Shown here one piece after another: positions 18,671 to 28,102 of a DNA stretch of 64,000 nt. Each line of letters begins with the position of its first letter. The first letter of the stretch is position 1. This DNA is from an uncultured Cyclobacteriaceae bacterium. GTDB lineage: Bacteria; Bacteroidota; Bacteroidia; Cytophagales; Cyclobacteriaceae. The translations under genes were made by a program, and so were the position numbers. Below the pieces are notes generated by a model that saw only the letters and a list, made by a program, of their open reading frames with translations, was not told where the DNA came from and made no database searches. The stretch covers positions 62,001-126,000 of the forward strand of contig CAKZRQ010000013.1 of NCBI GenBank assembly GCA_937146645.1, written 5' to 3'.

Positions 18671-19602
18671 TCTTTAGAAAGGTAAGCCGCTAATCTATCA
18701 ATACCGAAGACAAGCAATATTCCAAATAAAAATGCTACGATAGCAACTGCCAATTCCGGATCTGATCCGACCTGCGACGAATATTCCGACGGCCAAAGAT
18801 TCTCTGTTAAAAAAGGCTTCTCCTCCCCGCTTGAAGAAGTCCGGTAAGAAGTGACCAATTTCCATGGCCAAAGCTTGTTGAGTGAACCGAGCATAAAGCC
18901 AGAAAGAAGACCAATAGTTACAGAGTAGAATTTACTAAGCAACCAGGAAATCAATCGGCTGAATGATAAAATTCCTACCAGACAGCCTGTGGCAAAAACC
19001 CCCAAAGTGAAGAAATCCCTGTCCGAGAGAGCCGTGAGAATGTTTTGGTACTGCCCAAGAATCAAGAGCAGGAAACTTCCGCTGATGCCTGGCAGAATCA
19101 TGGCACAAATGGCTATGGCCCCTGATACAAAGGTAAACCAAAGACTATCAGGAGAAGTCATGGGTGGTAGCTCCGTAACGAAATAAGCAGCAATGATTCC
19201 CAAAATCACCGCAACGACCACACCCAGATGCCATCTTTGAATTCCTTTTAGGATGATAATTGCGCTGATCAAAATCAATCCCGAGAAAAAGGACCATAAG
19301 CCAATAGGCTCTTCATCCATGAGATAAGTGATCAATTCACTTAATAAAAAAATACTAGTTCCTATTCCGAGGATCAATGCTAGAAGAAATGATCCATTCA
19401 CTGATTGGTAAAATCTCTTGAATTCTCCCTTGAACACCAGCTTTATGCTATCGGCATTCACAGAAGTAATGGAACGAAGCAGCTTCTCATATATTCCGGT
19501 AATCAAGGCAATAGAACCTCCTGAGACACCAGGAACAATATCTGCTGCACCCATTGCCATACCTTTAAAATAGAGAAGAATGTATTTCTTGATGGTTTCC
19601 AT
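18667..19602 (-). CDS. DUF368 (PopT-type) polyprenyl-phosphate transporter
   Basis: Inner-membrane protein of 311 residues with about eight hydrophobic segments. The DUF368 signature GAADIVPGVSGGSIALITGIYE occurs near residues 16-38, and a repeat-like MILPGISGSFLLLILGQY lies near 170. DUF368 proteins (PopT) have been shown in other bacteria to recycle undecaprenyl phosphate across the membrane for cell-wall and surface-glycan synthesis. I use the ATG at 19602 instead of the upstream in-frame TTG at 19608, because that codon lies in the T-tract of the preceding terminator. It overlaps aroE by 4 nt. Confidence 0.9.
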   Translation of the reverse strand: METIKKYILLYFKGMAMGAADIVPGVSGGSIALITGIYEKLLRSITSVNADSIKLVFKGEFKRFYQSVNGSFLLALILGIGTSIFLLSELITYLMDEEPIGLWSFFSGLILISAIIILKGIQRWHLGVVVAVILGIIAAYFVTELPPMTSPDSLWFTFVSGAIAICAMILPGISGSFLLLILGQYQNILTALSDRDFFTLGVFATGCLVGILSFSRLISWLLSKFYSVTIGLLSGFMLGSLNKLWPWKLVTSYRTSSSGEEKPFLTENLWPSEYSSQVGSDPELAVAIVAFLFGILLVFGIDRLAAYLSKE

Positions 19603-19606
19603 AATC

Positions 19607-19640
19607 AAAAAATAAGGCTGACCAGAAATTCTAATCAGCC
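19607..19640 (-). terminator. Terminator-like hairpin between comA and DUF368 genes
   Basis: Minus-strand GGCTGA (19640-19635) pairs with TCAGCC (19621-19616) around a 13-nt loop that may pair further (AGA/TCT). It is followed by TTATTTTTTG. It lies 21 nt after the comA stop and directly before the DUF368 start. This suggests attenuation within an otherwise collinear gene run. Confidence 0.6.
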
Positions 19641-19661
19641 CTACTCTTATAATTCTAATTA

Positions 19662-20432
19662 TTAAAGCCTCACGTCATCCAAAAACATATCAAAGGTATC
19701 GCCCCTTAATCCTAGTCTGACCGTTTCTAACGGAATTACTTCTGAAGGACTGATATTTCCAAGGTTAACGTTTGCCCCAAGAAGTTTAACAAACCAAACT
19801 TGCTGGCTCTTAATTGGTGCTTCCCAGATAATTTTTTCTCCAGGAATCTTAGTCAAAATCTCCTCTACCAAGCCTTGTCTAACTTCTCCAGAGTCTCTAA
19901 ATAGCCCTACGTTCCCTCCTTCTCTGGCTTCTCCAATAACTTTCCATGCTCCGGCATCAAGTTCGCTTTGCATTTGCTCAATCCACTTGTAAGGAGGAAT
20001 AATCTTAGCAGCATCCTTTGAACCTACTTCAGAAAGGACGGTGACCTGTTTAGATAGCTCAGAAATGAATTCGCATTTCTTGTCGTGATTCAAAGAAATC
20101 GATCCATCAGAAACCTCTGCATACTCAAGGCTGTATTTATCTAAAACGGCACGATAATCATCAAACTGACCCCGCACGATGAAGGCTTCAAAAAGGGTAC
20201 CCCCAAAATAGACTGGAACACCAGCCTCTTTGTAAATGGCTAACTTTTCTTGGAGGTTTTTAGTCACGTAGGAGGTTGACCAGCCTAGTTTTACAATATC
20301 GACATAATCTGAGCAACTGCTCATAAAGTCTTCTACAGCTCTAACACTCAGACCTTTGTCCATAGCCATAGTAAACCCCTCAGTCCTTGGTTTTGTAGTC
20401 CGGACCGGGATATTCTTCAGCTCATAATTCAT
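19662..20432 (-). CDS. comA: Phosphosulfolactate synthase (ComA family)
   Basis: Family of TIM-barrel enzymes that add sulfite to phosphoenolpyruvate, giving (2R)-phospho-3-sulfolactate. The 256 residues match the family. Typical segments are VDIVKLGWSTSYV, VYFGGTLFEAF, EVSDGSISL, VLSEVGSKD and IGEAREGGNVGLF. In methanogens ComA starts coenzyme M synthesis. In bacteria it can feed sulfolactate or cysteate; Bacteroidota make cysteate-derived sulfonolipids, so that is a possible use here (inference). The neighbours are a TPR gene 21 nt upstream and, after a terminator-like hairpin, the DUF368 gene. Confidence 0.9.
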   Translation of the reverse strand: MNYELKNIPVRTTKPRTEGFTMAMDKGLSVRAVEDFMSSCSDYVDIVKLGWSTSYVTKNLQEKLAIYKEAGVPVYFGGTLFEAFIVRGQFDDYRAVLDKYSLEYAEVSDGSISLNHDKKCEFISELSKQVTVLSEVGSKDAAKIIPPYKWIEQMQSELDAGAWKVIGEAREGGNVGLFRDSGEVRQGLVEEILTKIPGEKIIWEAPIKSQQVWFVKLLGANVNLGNISPSEVIPLETVRLGLRGDTFDMFLDDVRL

Positions 20433-20453
20433 TCTGAAATAGTAAAGGGTTAA

Positions 20454-21863
20454 TCAGGTATTTTCTTCTTTGTACTGAGCAATGATCTTGTAAATCGCCT
20501 TTTGCTTATCCAGCTCCGGCATCAATTCAAACAAAATCGTATGCTTATCAAAGTCCAAAGTTAAAGCATTTTCTAAATATGAGAATGCCTCCTTGTATTT
20601 ACCCATTTTGATCTGATAAATGACCATTCTATAATAAAGCTCAGCCTCTTCAGGAATTTCATCTATTCCTTCGCTGATTACATCAATGGCCTCCTCAAAT
20701 CTATTTTGATCATAATAAATCACCGAAAGATTCACGTAAGTCTCCATAATCCCCGGTTCAAGATTGATGGCTTCTTCATAAGCCTCTGAACTGGCCTGAA
20801 GGTTTCCAAGCTTGAACTCAGCATCGGCCAGACCAACCCAGAAATTTGGATTACTCTTCGTGAAGTTTAAGGCCTTCTTGAAATAGTGAATCGCCTCGAA
20901 GTACTTCTCTTTCTTTAGCATACACATGCCAAGCCCAAACCAGGCATCATCATACTCTTCATCGATCTTCGCTGCTTTCTTGAAATATTTGAAGGCCTGC
21001 TCTACGTTATCCAGTTTTTCATAGGCTGCACCCATGTAGCAGCAATTTTCAGCATTCGCCCCTTCACAGTTAATTGTATTCTGATAAGCTTCCAGCGCCA
21101 GTTCGTATTGCTGGGTATTCATGTATGCATTCCCCAGATTAAAATATGCTGACGCAAAGCTGTCATCGATTAGCAAAGCGTAATCATATGCCTTGATCGC
21201 ATCTTCGAATTTTCCGATCCGGTTATAGACCACGCCAAGGTTATACCAAGCCCCGGCACTATAAGGGTCCTGATCAATGAACTGCTGATAAAACTCCAGG
21301 ATTTCATCAAAAGAACCTTCTTCCTCTGTGATCATCGCCAATTGGAAAAGTGCATCCTCATGGTTAATTCTGCACTTTACAGCCTCCTTGAAGTACATGG
21401 TGGCCTTTTTGTTATCCCCTTTTATGCGGTGGAGATTACCCAGAGAGTAATAGATCTCAGCTTTGTCCTCTGCCAGTGAAAGGTAATTCTCCAGTAATTC
21501 TATCCCTTGATCATAGCTCCCCGCTAGAATATGGGCGTTGCCCAAAGCAAGGATAATCTCCTCATTATTTGGAGAAAGATTATTGATGTTTTCCAGGATA
21601 TCCATACCCTCATCCAGCTCATCATTAAAAATGAGACATTGAGCTTTGAGCAATTTGATATCTACAGAAAATGGAAAGCGGTCGAGAGAAATTTCCGCAG
21701 CTCGGAGAGCCTTCAGGAATTTTTGTTGGTCAAAGTAAAACCGGATTACGTCCTCTAATTCTTCTTCTTCGAAATATGAATCCAGATTTGATTTTAGGGA
21801 GTTTTCAAAGCGCTCGATCAGCCTTTTTTCATTCTCCCTATCGTGATCATGATCTCCTGTCAT
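20454..21863 (-). CDS. Cytosolic tetratricopeptide-repeat protein
   Basis: Protein of 469 residues without a signal peptide, built of about 11-12 consecutive TPR units. These include AWYNLGVVYNRIGKFEDAIKAY-, AYFNLGNAYMNTQQYELALEAY- and AWFGLGMCMLKKEKYFEAIHYF-type repeats at roughly 34-residue spacing. The charged N-terminus is acidic. TPR arrays mediate protein-protein contacts; no partner can be named. The gene lies 21 nt upstream of comA and is probably co-transcribed with it. It heads the comA-tag run after a 125-base gap from the epimerase gene. Confidence 0.88.
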   Translation of the reverse strand: MTGDHDHDRENEKRLIERFENSLKSNLDSYFEEEELEDVIRFYFDQQKFLKALRAAEISLDRFPFSVDIKLLKAQCLIFNDELDEGMDILENINNLSPNNEEIILALGNAHILAGSYDQGIELLENYLSLAEDKAEIYYSLGNLHRIKGDNKKATMYFKEAVKCRINHEDALFQLAMITEEEGSFDEILEFYQQFIDQDPYSAGAWYNLGVVYNRIGKFEDAIKAYDYALLIDDSFASAYFNLGNAYMNTQQYELALEAYQNTINCEGANAENCCYMGAAYEKLDNVEQAFKYFKKAAKIDEEYDDAWFGLGMCMLKKEKYFEAIHYFKKALNFTKSNPNFWVGLADAEFKLGNLQASSEAYEEAINLEPGIMETYVNLSVIYYDQNRFEEAIDVISEGIDEIPEEAELYYRMVIYQIKMGKYKEAFSYLENALTLDFDKHTILFELMPELDKQKAIYKIIAQYKEENT

Positions 21864-21988
21864 TCGGATAGGTTAAGGTTTGTATAATTTACCAAATAAA
21901 TCGATCTGCCAAAATCGATCTAGCCAATTTTTTAAGTCTGAATTTTGGGTGATTGTACTTTGTTAAACGCAGGCGAAAATCGATTAGT

Positions 21989-22942
21989 TTACTTCGCCCA
22001 CTCAAATGTTTCTCTAAGGCTTCTGTACTTGAAATCCAATAGCTCTTGAACCTTTTTATTGTCAAAAAATATCTTCTTCTGAGCAATCATAGCCGTTTGC
22101 CTATTCAAAGCAACCTTTGTGATTTTTAGCCGATACAGCAAGTTTTGGAAGAAAATGACAAATTTGAGCAGCCCATCAGAAATCTTTCTTTTTGGAGGAT
22201 CAAGATGGAACACCTCACCCATAAGCTTAAAGAATTCAGAGTATGCCATACTTTCTTTATTCAGTATGTAACGCTCCCCCCATTTTTCCTTTTCGAAGAC
22301 CTTAACTACAATTTCTGCTGCATCGCGGATATCGATATAATTCAGATCCCCTTTAGGATAAAAAGACCTTCCTTCTTGTAGGTACTTGTAGATAGCAGTA
22401 CTGCTTCGGTCTACTTGTGATTTAGCAAGCAAGATAGATGGATTTACTACGATCAAATTCAACCCTTCTTGTTCCCCTCTCCATGCTTCCAGCTCTCCCC
22501 AATATTTAGAAATGGCATAATCAGTATTTAAGGAAGATTCCGTCCATTTATAGTCCTCATCCAACTTCAAGACTTCGGAAGACCTTCCTATAGCAGCGAC
22601 CGAGCTTATATAGATAAGATTATTGACTCCTTCGCTCAACATAGTATTTACCACGTTGGCGGTCCCAGTCACATTTATAGAATATAAATCATCCTTTTCC
22701 TTAGGATCAAATGAAACCAGACCCGCTGCATGAACCACCAAGTCAATATCTTTTAAGGCAACAGCGATGGATTCAGGGTCCAGAACATCTCCATCATGCC
22801 AATGGATTTCGAAATTCGCATCATCCAGCAATTCTCTCGAGGACTCCTTTCTCTTTAATCCGTGGATATTCCCAACCTTCGAAAAGCTTTTCGCCAGTTG
22901 ACTACCAAAAAGGCCCGTAATACCTGTGATCAGGATGTTCAT
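21989..22942 (-). CDS. NAD-dependent epimerase/dehydratase
   Basis: Extended short-chain dehydrogenase of 317 residues. The N-terminal nucleotide motif GITGLFGSQLA (residues 7-17), the VVHAAGLVSFDP segment and the catalytic YAISK (Tyr-x-x-x-Lys) are all visible. The fold is shared by sugar-nucleotide epimerases, dihydroflavonol-reductase-like enzymes and 3-beta-HSD, so the substrate is unknown. It follows the PHP phosphatase by 7 nt in a small operon with rfbC, which suggests a surface-sugar role. Confidence 0.88.
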   Translation of the reverse strand: MNILITGITGLFGSQLAKSFSKVGNIHGLKRKESSRELLDDANFEIHWHDGDVLDPESIAVALKDIDLVVHAAGLVSFDPKEKDDLYSINVTGTANVVNTMLSEGVNNLIYISSVAAIGRSSEVLKLDEDYKWTESSLNTDYAISKYWGELEAWRGEQEGLNLIVVNPSILLAKSQVDRSSTAIYKYLQEGRSFYPKGDLNYIDIRDAAEIVVKVFEKEKWGERYILNKESMAYSEFFKLMGEVFHLDPPKRKISDGLLKFVIFFQNLLYRLKITKVALNRQTAMIAQKKIFFDNKKVQELLDFKYRSLRETFEWAK

Positions 22943-22949
22943 TTCAATC

Positions 22950-23696
22950 CTAGAGAGACCTGTTTCTCAGGTCCATTTGTTTATACTTTTCGTAATTTCT
23001 GGCCTTTGGCAAAGCCTCAAGCATATCCAGATAACGAGGGTTATGGCAGTCTGTTCCAAAAAATTTAACCACTCCTCTTTCTATCAGCTTCTCAGCAAAA
23101 TCTTTCACAGGTTTTGAGTAGAATCCAGTTAACGAAAGCAAGTTCACTTGAAACAAAAGGTTTCTATCAATCAAATCTTCAAGAAGCTTTTTATCCCCCT
23201 GTAAATATTGATAACGCTCAGGATGAGCAAAAATCGGTGTATAGCCACTCATCTCCAGTTGAAAAAGAGTTTCCAGTAGCATTTGTGGTCTATTAATAAA
23301 TCCCGTTTCAACCAGAATGTAATTCTTTCCAAAAGTCAGAATGTCTTCTCCAGCTTTTACTTTTTCCAAAAAAATCTCATCAAGATAATACTCCGCGGCC
23401 GCCTCTATTTCTATTTCAATTCCTTCATTCTGAATAGTCTTCTTCAAATCCTCCAGTCCCATCTTAATAATCTCAGGGGTATTCCTGTAATACTCCGACA
23501 TAATGTGGGGTGTGGTGATAATTTTCCTCAAGCCATAGCTGGAAAGTCTTCGGATCAGCTCGATCGATTCCTCCATGGTCTTAGACCCATCGTCAATCCC
23601 TGGAATCAAATGGGAATGCATATCCACCTCAAGCCAATCAAGGCTCAAGGGTTCTGAAACAGTTGGCTTCTTTTTGAACAGGTCAAACAGACTCAT
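22950..23696 (-). CDS. CpsB/YwqE-type PHP tyrosine phosphatase
   Basis: Metal-dependent phosphatase of the polymerase-and-histidinol-phosphatase fold, 248 residues. The metal-binding DMHSHLIPGIDDGS lies near residue 26, TTPHIMSEYYRN near 61, and later FAHPERYQYL and FFGTDCHNPR. Enzymes of this group dephosphorylate the tyrosine kinases that control capsule and exopolysaccharide export. The ATG at 23696 overlaps the rfbC stop (TGATG arrangement); a GTG one codon earlier is less likely. The adjacent rfbC and epimerase genes support a surface-polysaccharide context, although the cognate kinase and Wza-like exporter are not in the window. Confidence 0.9.
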   Translation of the reverse strand: MSLFDLFKKKPTVSEPLSLDWLEVDMHSHLIPGIDDGSKTMEESIELIRRLSSYGLRKIITTPHIMSEYYRNTPEIIKMGLEDLKKTIQNEGIEIEIEAAAEYYLDEIFLEKVKAGEDILTFGKNYILVETGFINRPQMLLETLFQLEMSGYTPIFAHPERYQYLQGDKKLLEDLIDRNLLFQVNLLSLTGFYSKPVKDFAEKLIERGVVKFFGTDCHNPRYLDMLEALPKARNYEKYKQMDLRNRSL

Positions 23697-24247
23697 CACA
23701 ATCCTCCTTCTCGGGCAATAAATTCTTTTAGCGTAGGCAAAATGGCGTCTTTTTCTGAAACTATCGGGTCATTCACCAGCCAATCAATATTCAAATCCGA
23801 ATCATTCCAGATGATCCCACCTTCAGATTCTTTATGATATAATTTTGAGCATTTGTAAACAAAGGTTGCATCCTCTAGAACGGAGAAGCCATGAGCAAAA
23901 CCAGCAGGGACAAGGAGTTGGTTTTTCTTTTCGGCTGAAAGCTCCACACAAACAGATTCACCAAAGGTTTTTGACCCTTTTCTCAGATCAACAGCGACAT
24001 CCAAAACACGTCCTGAAATTACCCTAACTAGCTTATCTTGAGCATAGGGTGCTCTCTGAAAATGAAGACCTCGAATAGTCCCTTTTACTGAACTGGATTG
24101 ATTATCCTGCACCCAATTAAGGTTTATACCTCTTGAAGAAAACCACTCCTCCCGGAATGACTCATAGAAGTAACCTCTCGAATCTTCAAAGACTCTAGGA
24201 ATGATTTCTAATACGTCTGGGATGGAGGTCTCTTTTATTTCTGCCAT
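23696..24247 (-). CDS. rfbC: dTDP-4-dehydrorhamnose 3,5-epimerase
   Basis: Cupin-fold enzyme of dTDP-L-rhamnose synthesis, 183 residues. Family segments are FEDSRGYFYESFRE, NQSSSVKGTIRGLHFQ (catalytic His region), VAVDLRKGSKTFG and VPAGFAHGFSVLE. The ATG at 24247 begins MAEIKETSIP and matches the family N-terminus; the in-frame ATG at 24280 would add an unusual hydrophobic leader. It heads the operon with the PHP phosphatase and epimerase. rfbA, rfbB and rfbD are not in this window. Confidence 0.94.
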   Translation of the reverse strand: MAEIKETSIPDVLEIIPRVFEDSRGYFYESFREEWFSSRGINLNWVQDNQSSSVKGTIRGLHFQRAPYAQDKLVRVISGRVLDVAVDLRKGSKTFGESVCVELSAEKKNQLLVPAGFAHGFSVLEDATFVYKCSKLYHKESEGGIIWNDSDLNIDWLVNDPIVSEKDAILPTLKEFIAREGGL

Positions 24248-24403
24248 GAAAAGCCAGATAATATTGCACAAAAAAAGCAAGGCTTTGTCGAGTATCCTAA
24301 TCTAATTCCGAATAATATGACGAACTTTAAAGCCTAAAAAATTGCTTAAGTTATCTGATTCCCAAACAATTGAGATTCATTGGGAATGGAGGCCAAAAAA
24401 TGT

Positions 24404-25663
24404 ATGAGTAAATTTTCCAGAAAACTACAGAAGCTTTACGACACAGCCCCTAAGGTGCCAACAGCAATTTTGGTGAGTTTGGTTCACCAGGGACAGACTG
24501 ATCAGGAGGTAGAAGAATATCTTGATGAGTTAGCTTTTCTGGCTGAAACCAGCGGAGCTAAAGCAGTCTATCGCTTCACCCAAAAGATGGAGAAGCCTGA
24601 TATCAGGACATTCGTGGGTAGCGGGAAACTCGAAGAAATTCAAGCATACATTCAGCATTTTGAAACTGATATGGTGATTTTCGATGATGATCTCTCGCCA
24701 TCTCAAATGAGAAACCTTGAAAATGAGCTAAAGGTCAAAATCTATGATCGCTCCATGCTTATTCTGGATATTTTCCTTCAAAGAGCTCAAACGGCGCAAG
24801 CTAAAACCCAAGTAGAACTTGCAAGATTCCAGTATTTGCTTCCGAGGCTGACCAGGATGTGGACACACCTGGAAAGACAAAGGGGTGGTACTGCTACCAG
24901 AGGTGGTGCAGGTGAGAAGGAAATTGAGACAGATAGACGGGATATTCGGAATAAGATCAACCTTCTGAAAGGCAAACTTCGACAGATAGAGAAGCAGGGA
25001 CAAACCCAAAGAAAAGGCCGGACTGGAATAGTTCGTGTAGCTCTTGTCGGATATACCAATGTCGGGAAGAGTACTCTGATGAATCTAATCACCAAATCAA
25101 AAATCCTTGCCGAAAACAAGCTTTTTGCTACGGTAGATTCGACGGTGAGAAAAGTTGTTTTAGACCGGGTGCCATTCCTTCTATCAGATACAGTAGGATT
25201 TATCCGTAAGCTACCTACACACTTGATCGAATCTTTCAAAAGTACGTTAGACGAGATTCGGGAGGCTGATCTGCTTGTTCATGTGGTCGATATTTCACAT
25301 CCTAATTTTGAAGATCATATCCAGGTAGTAGAGCAAACGCTTCGAGAGCTCGATGCTGGCGATAAGCCCGTTCTTTTGGTCTTTAATAAAATCGACCTGG
25401 TGGAAACTATGCCTTCAGAGGACGAGATGATGCAAATGACCGAGATTGAATTGGAGGAAGCTGATTACAAGGACTTTGAGGGATTGTCTGCAGCATATGA
25501 AAAAAAGAATGGAGTGGAACCGGTTTTCATGGCAGCTGCATCAGGAAAAAATGTGGAGGAATTCAGGAAGGCCTTGACCAAAGCGGTAAAGAAACAACAC
25601 ATTAAAATTTACCCTCATTATCTGGAACCCGAAACCTACAATTGGGAAGATCAAACAGAATAA
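24404..25663 (+). CDS. hflX: GTPase HflX
   Basis: Ribosome-associated GTPase that splits stalled or hibernating ribosomes. The 419 residues contain the N-terminal HflX domain with FVGSGKLEEIQAYI and FDDDLSPSQMRNLE, a basic Gly-rich linker (RGGTATRGGAGEKEIE), and a G domain with GYTNVGKST (P-loop), DTVGFIRKLP (G3) and FNKID (G4). Alternative in-frame starts are TTG 24380 and ATG 24386. I chose 24404 because GGAGG lies 11 nt before it and the family usually begins near here. A strong terminator follows. Confidence 0.93.
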   Translation: MSKFSRKLQKLYDTAPKVPTAILVSLVHQGQTDQEVEEYLDELAFLAETSGAKAVYRFTQKMEKPDIRTFVGSGKLEEIQAYIQHFETDMVIFDDDLSPSQMRNLENELKVKIYDRSMLILDIFLQRAQTAQAKTQVELARFQYLLPRLTRMWTHLERQRGGTATRGGAGEKEIETDRRDIRNKINLLKGKLRQIEKQGQTQRKGRTGIVRVALVGYTNVGKSTLMNLITKSKILAENKLFATVDSTVRKVVLDRVPFLLSDTVGFIRKLPTHLIESFKSTLDEIREADLLVHVVDISHPNFEDHIQVVEQTLRELDAGDKPVLLVFNKIDLVETMPSEDEMMQMTEIELEEADYKDFEGLSAAYEKKNGVEPVFMAAASGKNVEEFRKALTKAVKKQHIKIYPHYLEPETYNWEDQTE

Positions 25664-25691
25664 AAAAAGGACCTCAAAAGGTCCTTTTTTT
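25662..25691. terminator. Bidirectional rho-independent terminator
   Basis: AGGACCT / AGGTCCT (25668-25674 with 25679-25685) form a perfect 7-bp stem around CAAA. The stem is flanked by seven A on the left and seven T on the right, so the hairpin works in both directions. It ends hflX on the plus strand and the TonB-receptor gene, which stops at 25700, on the minus strand. Confidence 0.9.
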
Positions 25692-25699
25692 ATATGGCT

Positions 25700-28087
25700 T
25701 TAAAACTTCAAGCTCAAGCCTAAAAGGAAATTGGTTCCTGCTTGAGGATAATAGAAGTTTTCGGTGACTAAATCTCTTCCATTATCCCCAGGAATGAAAT
25801 AGCTAAAGGTATATCCATTTGGTTCATACAGCTCATTGAAGATATTATTTACCATCAGGTTCAAATCAATGGACTTGAAAAACCTTGGTTTTACAGAATA
25901 TCTAAACTGAAGGTCGGTGGTGAAAAAAGCATCCAGGGCTCGATCATCATTGGAAGTGTTATCCAAATACTGTTGTCCTACATATTTGCTTAGCCAACTA
26001 AGCGATAAATTATTTATTGGACTAAACTCAATTATTGCTGAAGCCACCAAATTTGGTGAGAAAGCAATGTCGGTATCTGTATAATTGATTTCTTCCTGCT
26101 GGAATTCTTCTTGACTATAATCGTCTATATACTCAGTAAATTCAGGGATCTTGTTTTGGCTGAAAGCTATGTTCCCGCCGAAAGTCCACTTATCCGAGGC
26201 TTTGTAAGCCCCGTCTAATTCTATGCCTACCCGATAAGACTCCTCCACATTCTCTCGAGTGTAAGCTCCGACATCGTTAATCTGGCCTGTAAGGATCAAC
26301 TGGTCCCTGTAGTCCATCAAATAGAAATTCGCGTTGTAAGTGAATCTATTTCCTTTTCCTCGAACACCTGCCTCCACGTTGTTCAGTCTTTCCGGCCTTG
26401 GTACATCGCCGCTTGGGCTATCGATAAAATCTCCTCTGGTTGGCTCTCGATTAGCCACTGCGTAGCTCGCATACCAGGTTTGATTTCCTCTCTCATAGCT
26501 CAACCCAAACTTTGGATTGAAGAAAGAATAACTTGCTTGCCCCATGACATCTCTTTGGTCGTCATTTACTCCTTCGAAGGAGTAGTCAATCCCTCTAAAT
26601 TGAAGGTCCCCAAAAAGATTCAATCCATTTCCAACGTGAAAATTCGCCTTTGCATAGATGTTTCGATCATCCTTGATCGCATTGTTGAAATAGTATTGCT
26701 CGCGAATTTCAATCGCACCTGCGACTCTGGCCCAGATGATTTCACCAAAGTGATCCCCATCATATCGATTAGCTCCACCACCCAGAATTACATCCCATTT
26801 TCCATCATCCGAGATATAGTTCACTGATCCAACCACTCCGTAGAAGTCATTGTCTAACCATCTTCTTCGAATGATATCAGTACTTGTGATTACCTCGTCA
26901 CCTATTTCCACATTAGGTAATCCGTAGTCAGCAAAGTCATCCCCTGGCCGATACTCCTCGAAATATCCTCCACCATCTGTATAGTGAAGTGCAAAATTCG
27001 TTTTCCAGTTTGTCCCAATTTTACCAGCATAAATCAACTGATAATGATCCTGCTGGTAATTGTCCGTTTGGTTATCGTAGGTATAAACATTTGCTGTCCG
27101 ATCAGTTTCTAAGAGATCTTCAGGCAGCCCGTTCCAGCTCTGATAGGTCTGCTCACGACCTGAGAAAGCATTAAACTTTATTACATGATTTTCAGAATGA
27201 AAACCTCCTGAAACGAACCAACTTCTCAGATCGGAAAAAGCTCTATCTACGTATCCATCTGAATAAATGCGGGACAGTCTGGCATCCACAGTAAACCGAT
27301 CGTTCAGAAGACCCGATCCGGCTTTGACAGAATGTCTCCGGCTATTAAAAGATCCGACGCCATTATCAATTTGGGCATAAGGCTCATCCTGTCGGGTATC
27401 CGTCTGGAAATTCAAGGACGCCCCGAAGGTAGCCGCACCATTTGTTGAAGTTCCGACACCCCTCTGGATCTGAAGATTATCCACAGATGAAGCAAAATCA
27501 GGCATATTCACCCAAAAAACTCCATGGGATTCAGCATCATTAAGCGGAATACCATTGATGGTGACATTAATTCTTGTTTGATCCGTACCCCTAATTCTCA
27601 AACCAGTATATCCTATCCCTGCTCCAGCATCAGAATGAGAAACCACCGACGGTGTGAAATTCAACAGAACCGGAATGTCCTGACCAAGATTCCTTTTTGC
27701 GATTTCTTCCTTGCTTATAGTCTGGAAAGTTGTCGGTGTTAATTCGGATGCTCTTGTTGCAGACACGATGAATTCCTCGGTCATCATATCGGTAAAAGCT
27801 AATTCCACCACAAAATCGGAGGTTGCAGGAATGGATACTTCTCTCAATTCTGTAGCATAACCCACGAATGATATCCTTACGGTATAATCCCCGGGCTGCA
27901 AGTTCTTGATTAAGAAATCTCCAGATTCATCCGTAACTCCTCCTTTGGAGGCACTTTGCACCCAAACGGATGCTCCTTGCAAGGCAGTCCCACTACCCGC
28001 TTCAATTACTTTTCCTTTAAAGTCTTCTTGAGCGAAAACCCCAAAAGTGCTTAGGCTTAATGCCAAAGCGATTACAAAATTTTTCAT
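25700..28087 (-). CDS. TonB-dependent receptor, probably thiamin-compound uptake
   Basis: Outer-membrane receptor of 795 residues. The signal peptide (1-19) precedes a carboxypeptidase-D-like regulatory domain (about 22-105: GKVIEAGSGTALQGASVWV, LQPGDYTVRISFVGY). A plug domain (about 115-230, GIGYTGLRIRGTDQTRINVT) and a 22-strand-type barrel follow, ending with the aromatic C-terminus FLLGLSLKF. Its leader carries a TPP riboswitch, so expression should fall when thiamin pyrophosphate is abundant. Receptors under THI-element control are known in Bacteroidota as thiamin transporters. No PnuT-type inner-membrane partner or kinase gene is adjacent, so this is a lone receptor in the window. Confidence 0.92.
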   Translation of the reverse strand: MKNFVIALALSLSTFGVFAQEDFKGKVIEAGSGTALQGASVWVQSASKGGVTDESGDFLIKNLQPGDYTVRISFVGYATELREVSIPATSDFVVELAFTDMMTEEFIVSATRASELTPTTFQTISKEEIAKRNLGQDIPVLLNFTPSVVSHSDAGAGIGYTGLRIRGTDQTRINVTINGIPLNDAESHGVFWVNMPDFASSVDNLQIQRGVGTSTNGAATFGASLNFQTDTRQDEPYAQIDNGVGSFNSRRHSVKAGSGLLNDRFTVDARLSRIYSDGYVDRAFSDLRSWFVSGGFHSENHVIKFNAFSGREQTYQSWNGLPEDLLETDRTANVYTYDNQTDNYQQDHYQLIYAGKIGTNWKTNFALHYTDGGGYFEEYRPGDDFADYGLPNVEIGDEVITSTDIIRRRWLDNDFYGVVGSVNYISDDGKWDVILGGGANRYDGDHFGEIIWARVAGAIEIREQYYFNNAIKDDRNIYAKANFHVGNGLNLFGDLQFRGIDYSFEGVNDDQRDVMGQASYSFFNPKFGLSYERGNQTWYASYAVANREPTRGDFIDSPSGDVPRPERLNNVEAGVRGKGNRFTYNANFYLMDYRDQLILTGQINDVGAYTRENVEESYRVGIELDGAYKASDKWTFGGNIAFSQNKIPEFTEYIDDYSQEEFQQEEINYTDTDIAFSPNLVASAIIEFSPINNLSLSWLSKYVGQQYLDNTSNDDRALDAFFTTDLQFRYSVKPRFFKSIDLNLMVNNIFNELYEPNGYTFSYFIPGDNGRDLVTENFYYPQAGTNFLLGLSLKF

Positions 28088-28102
28088 TAATCCTTTATGG
28101 AT

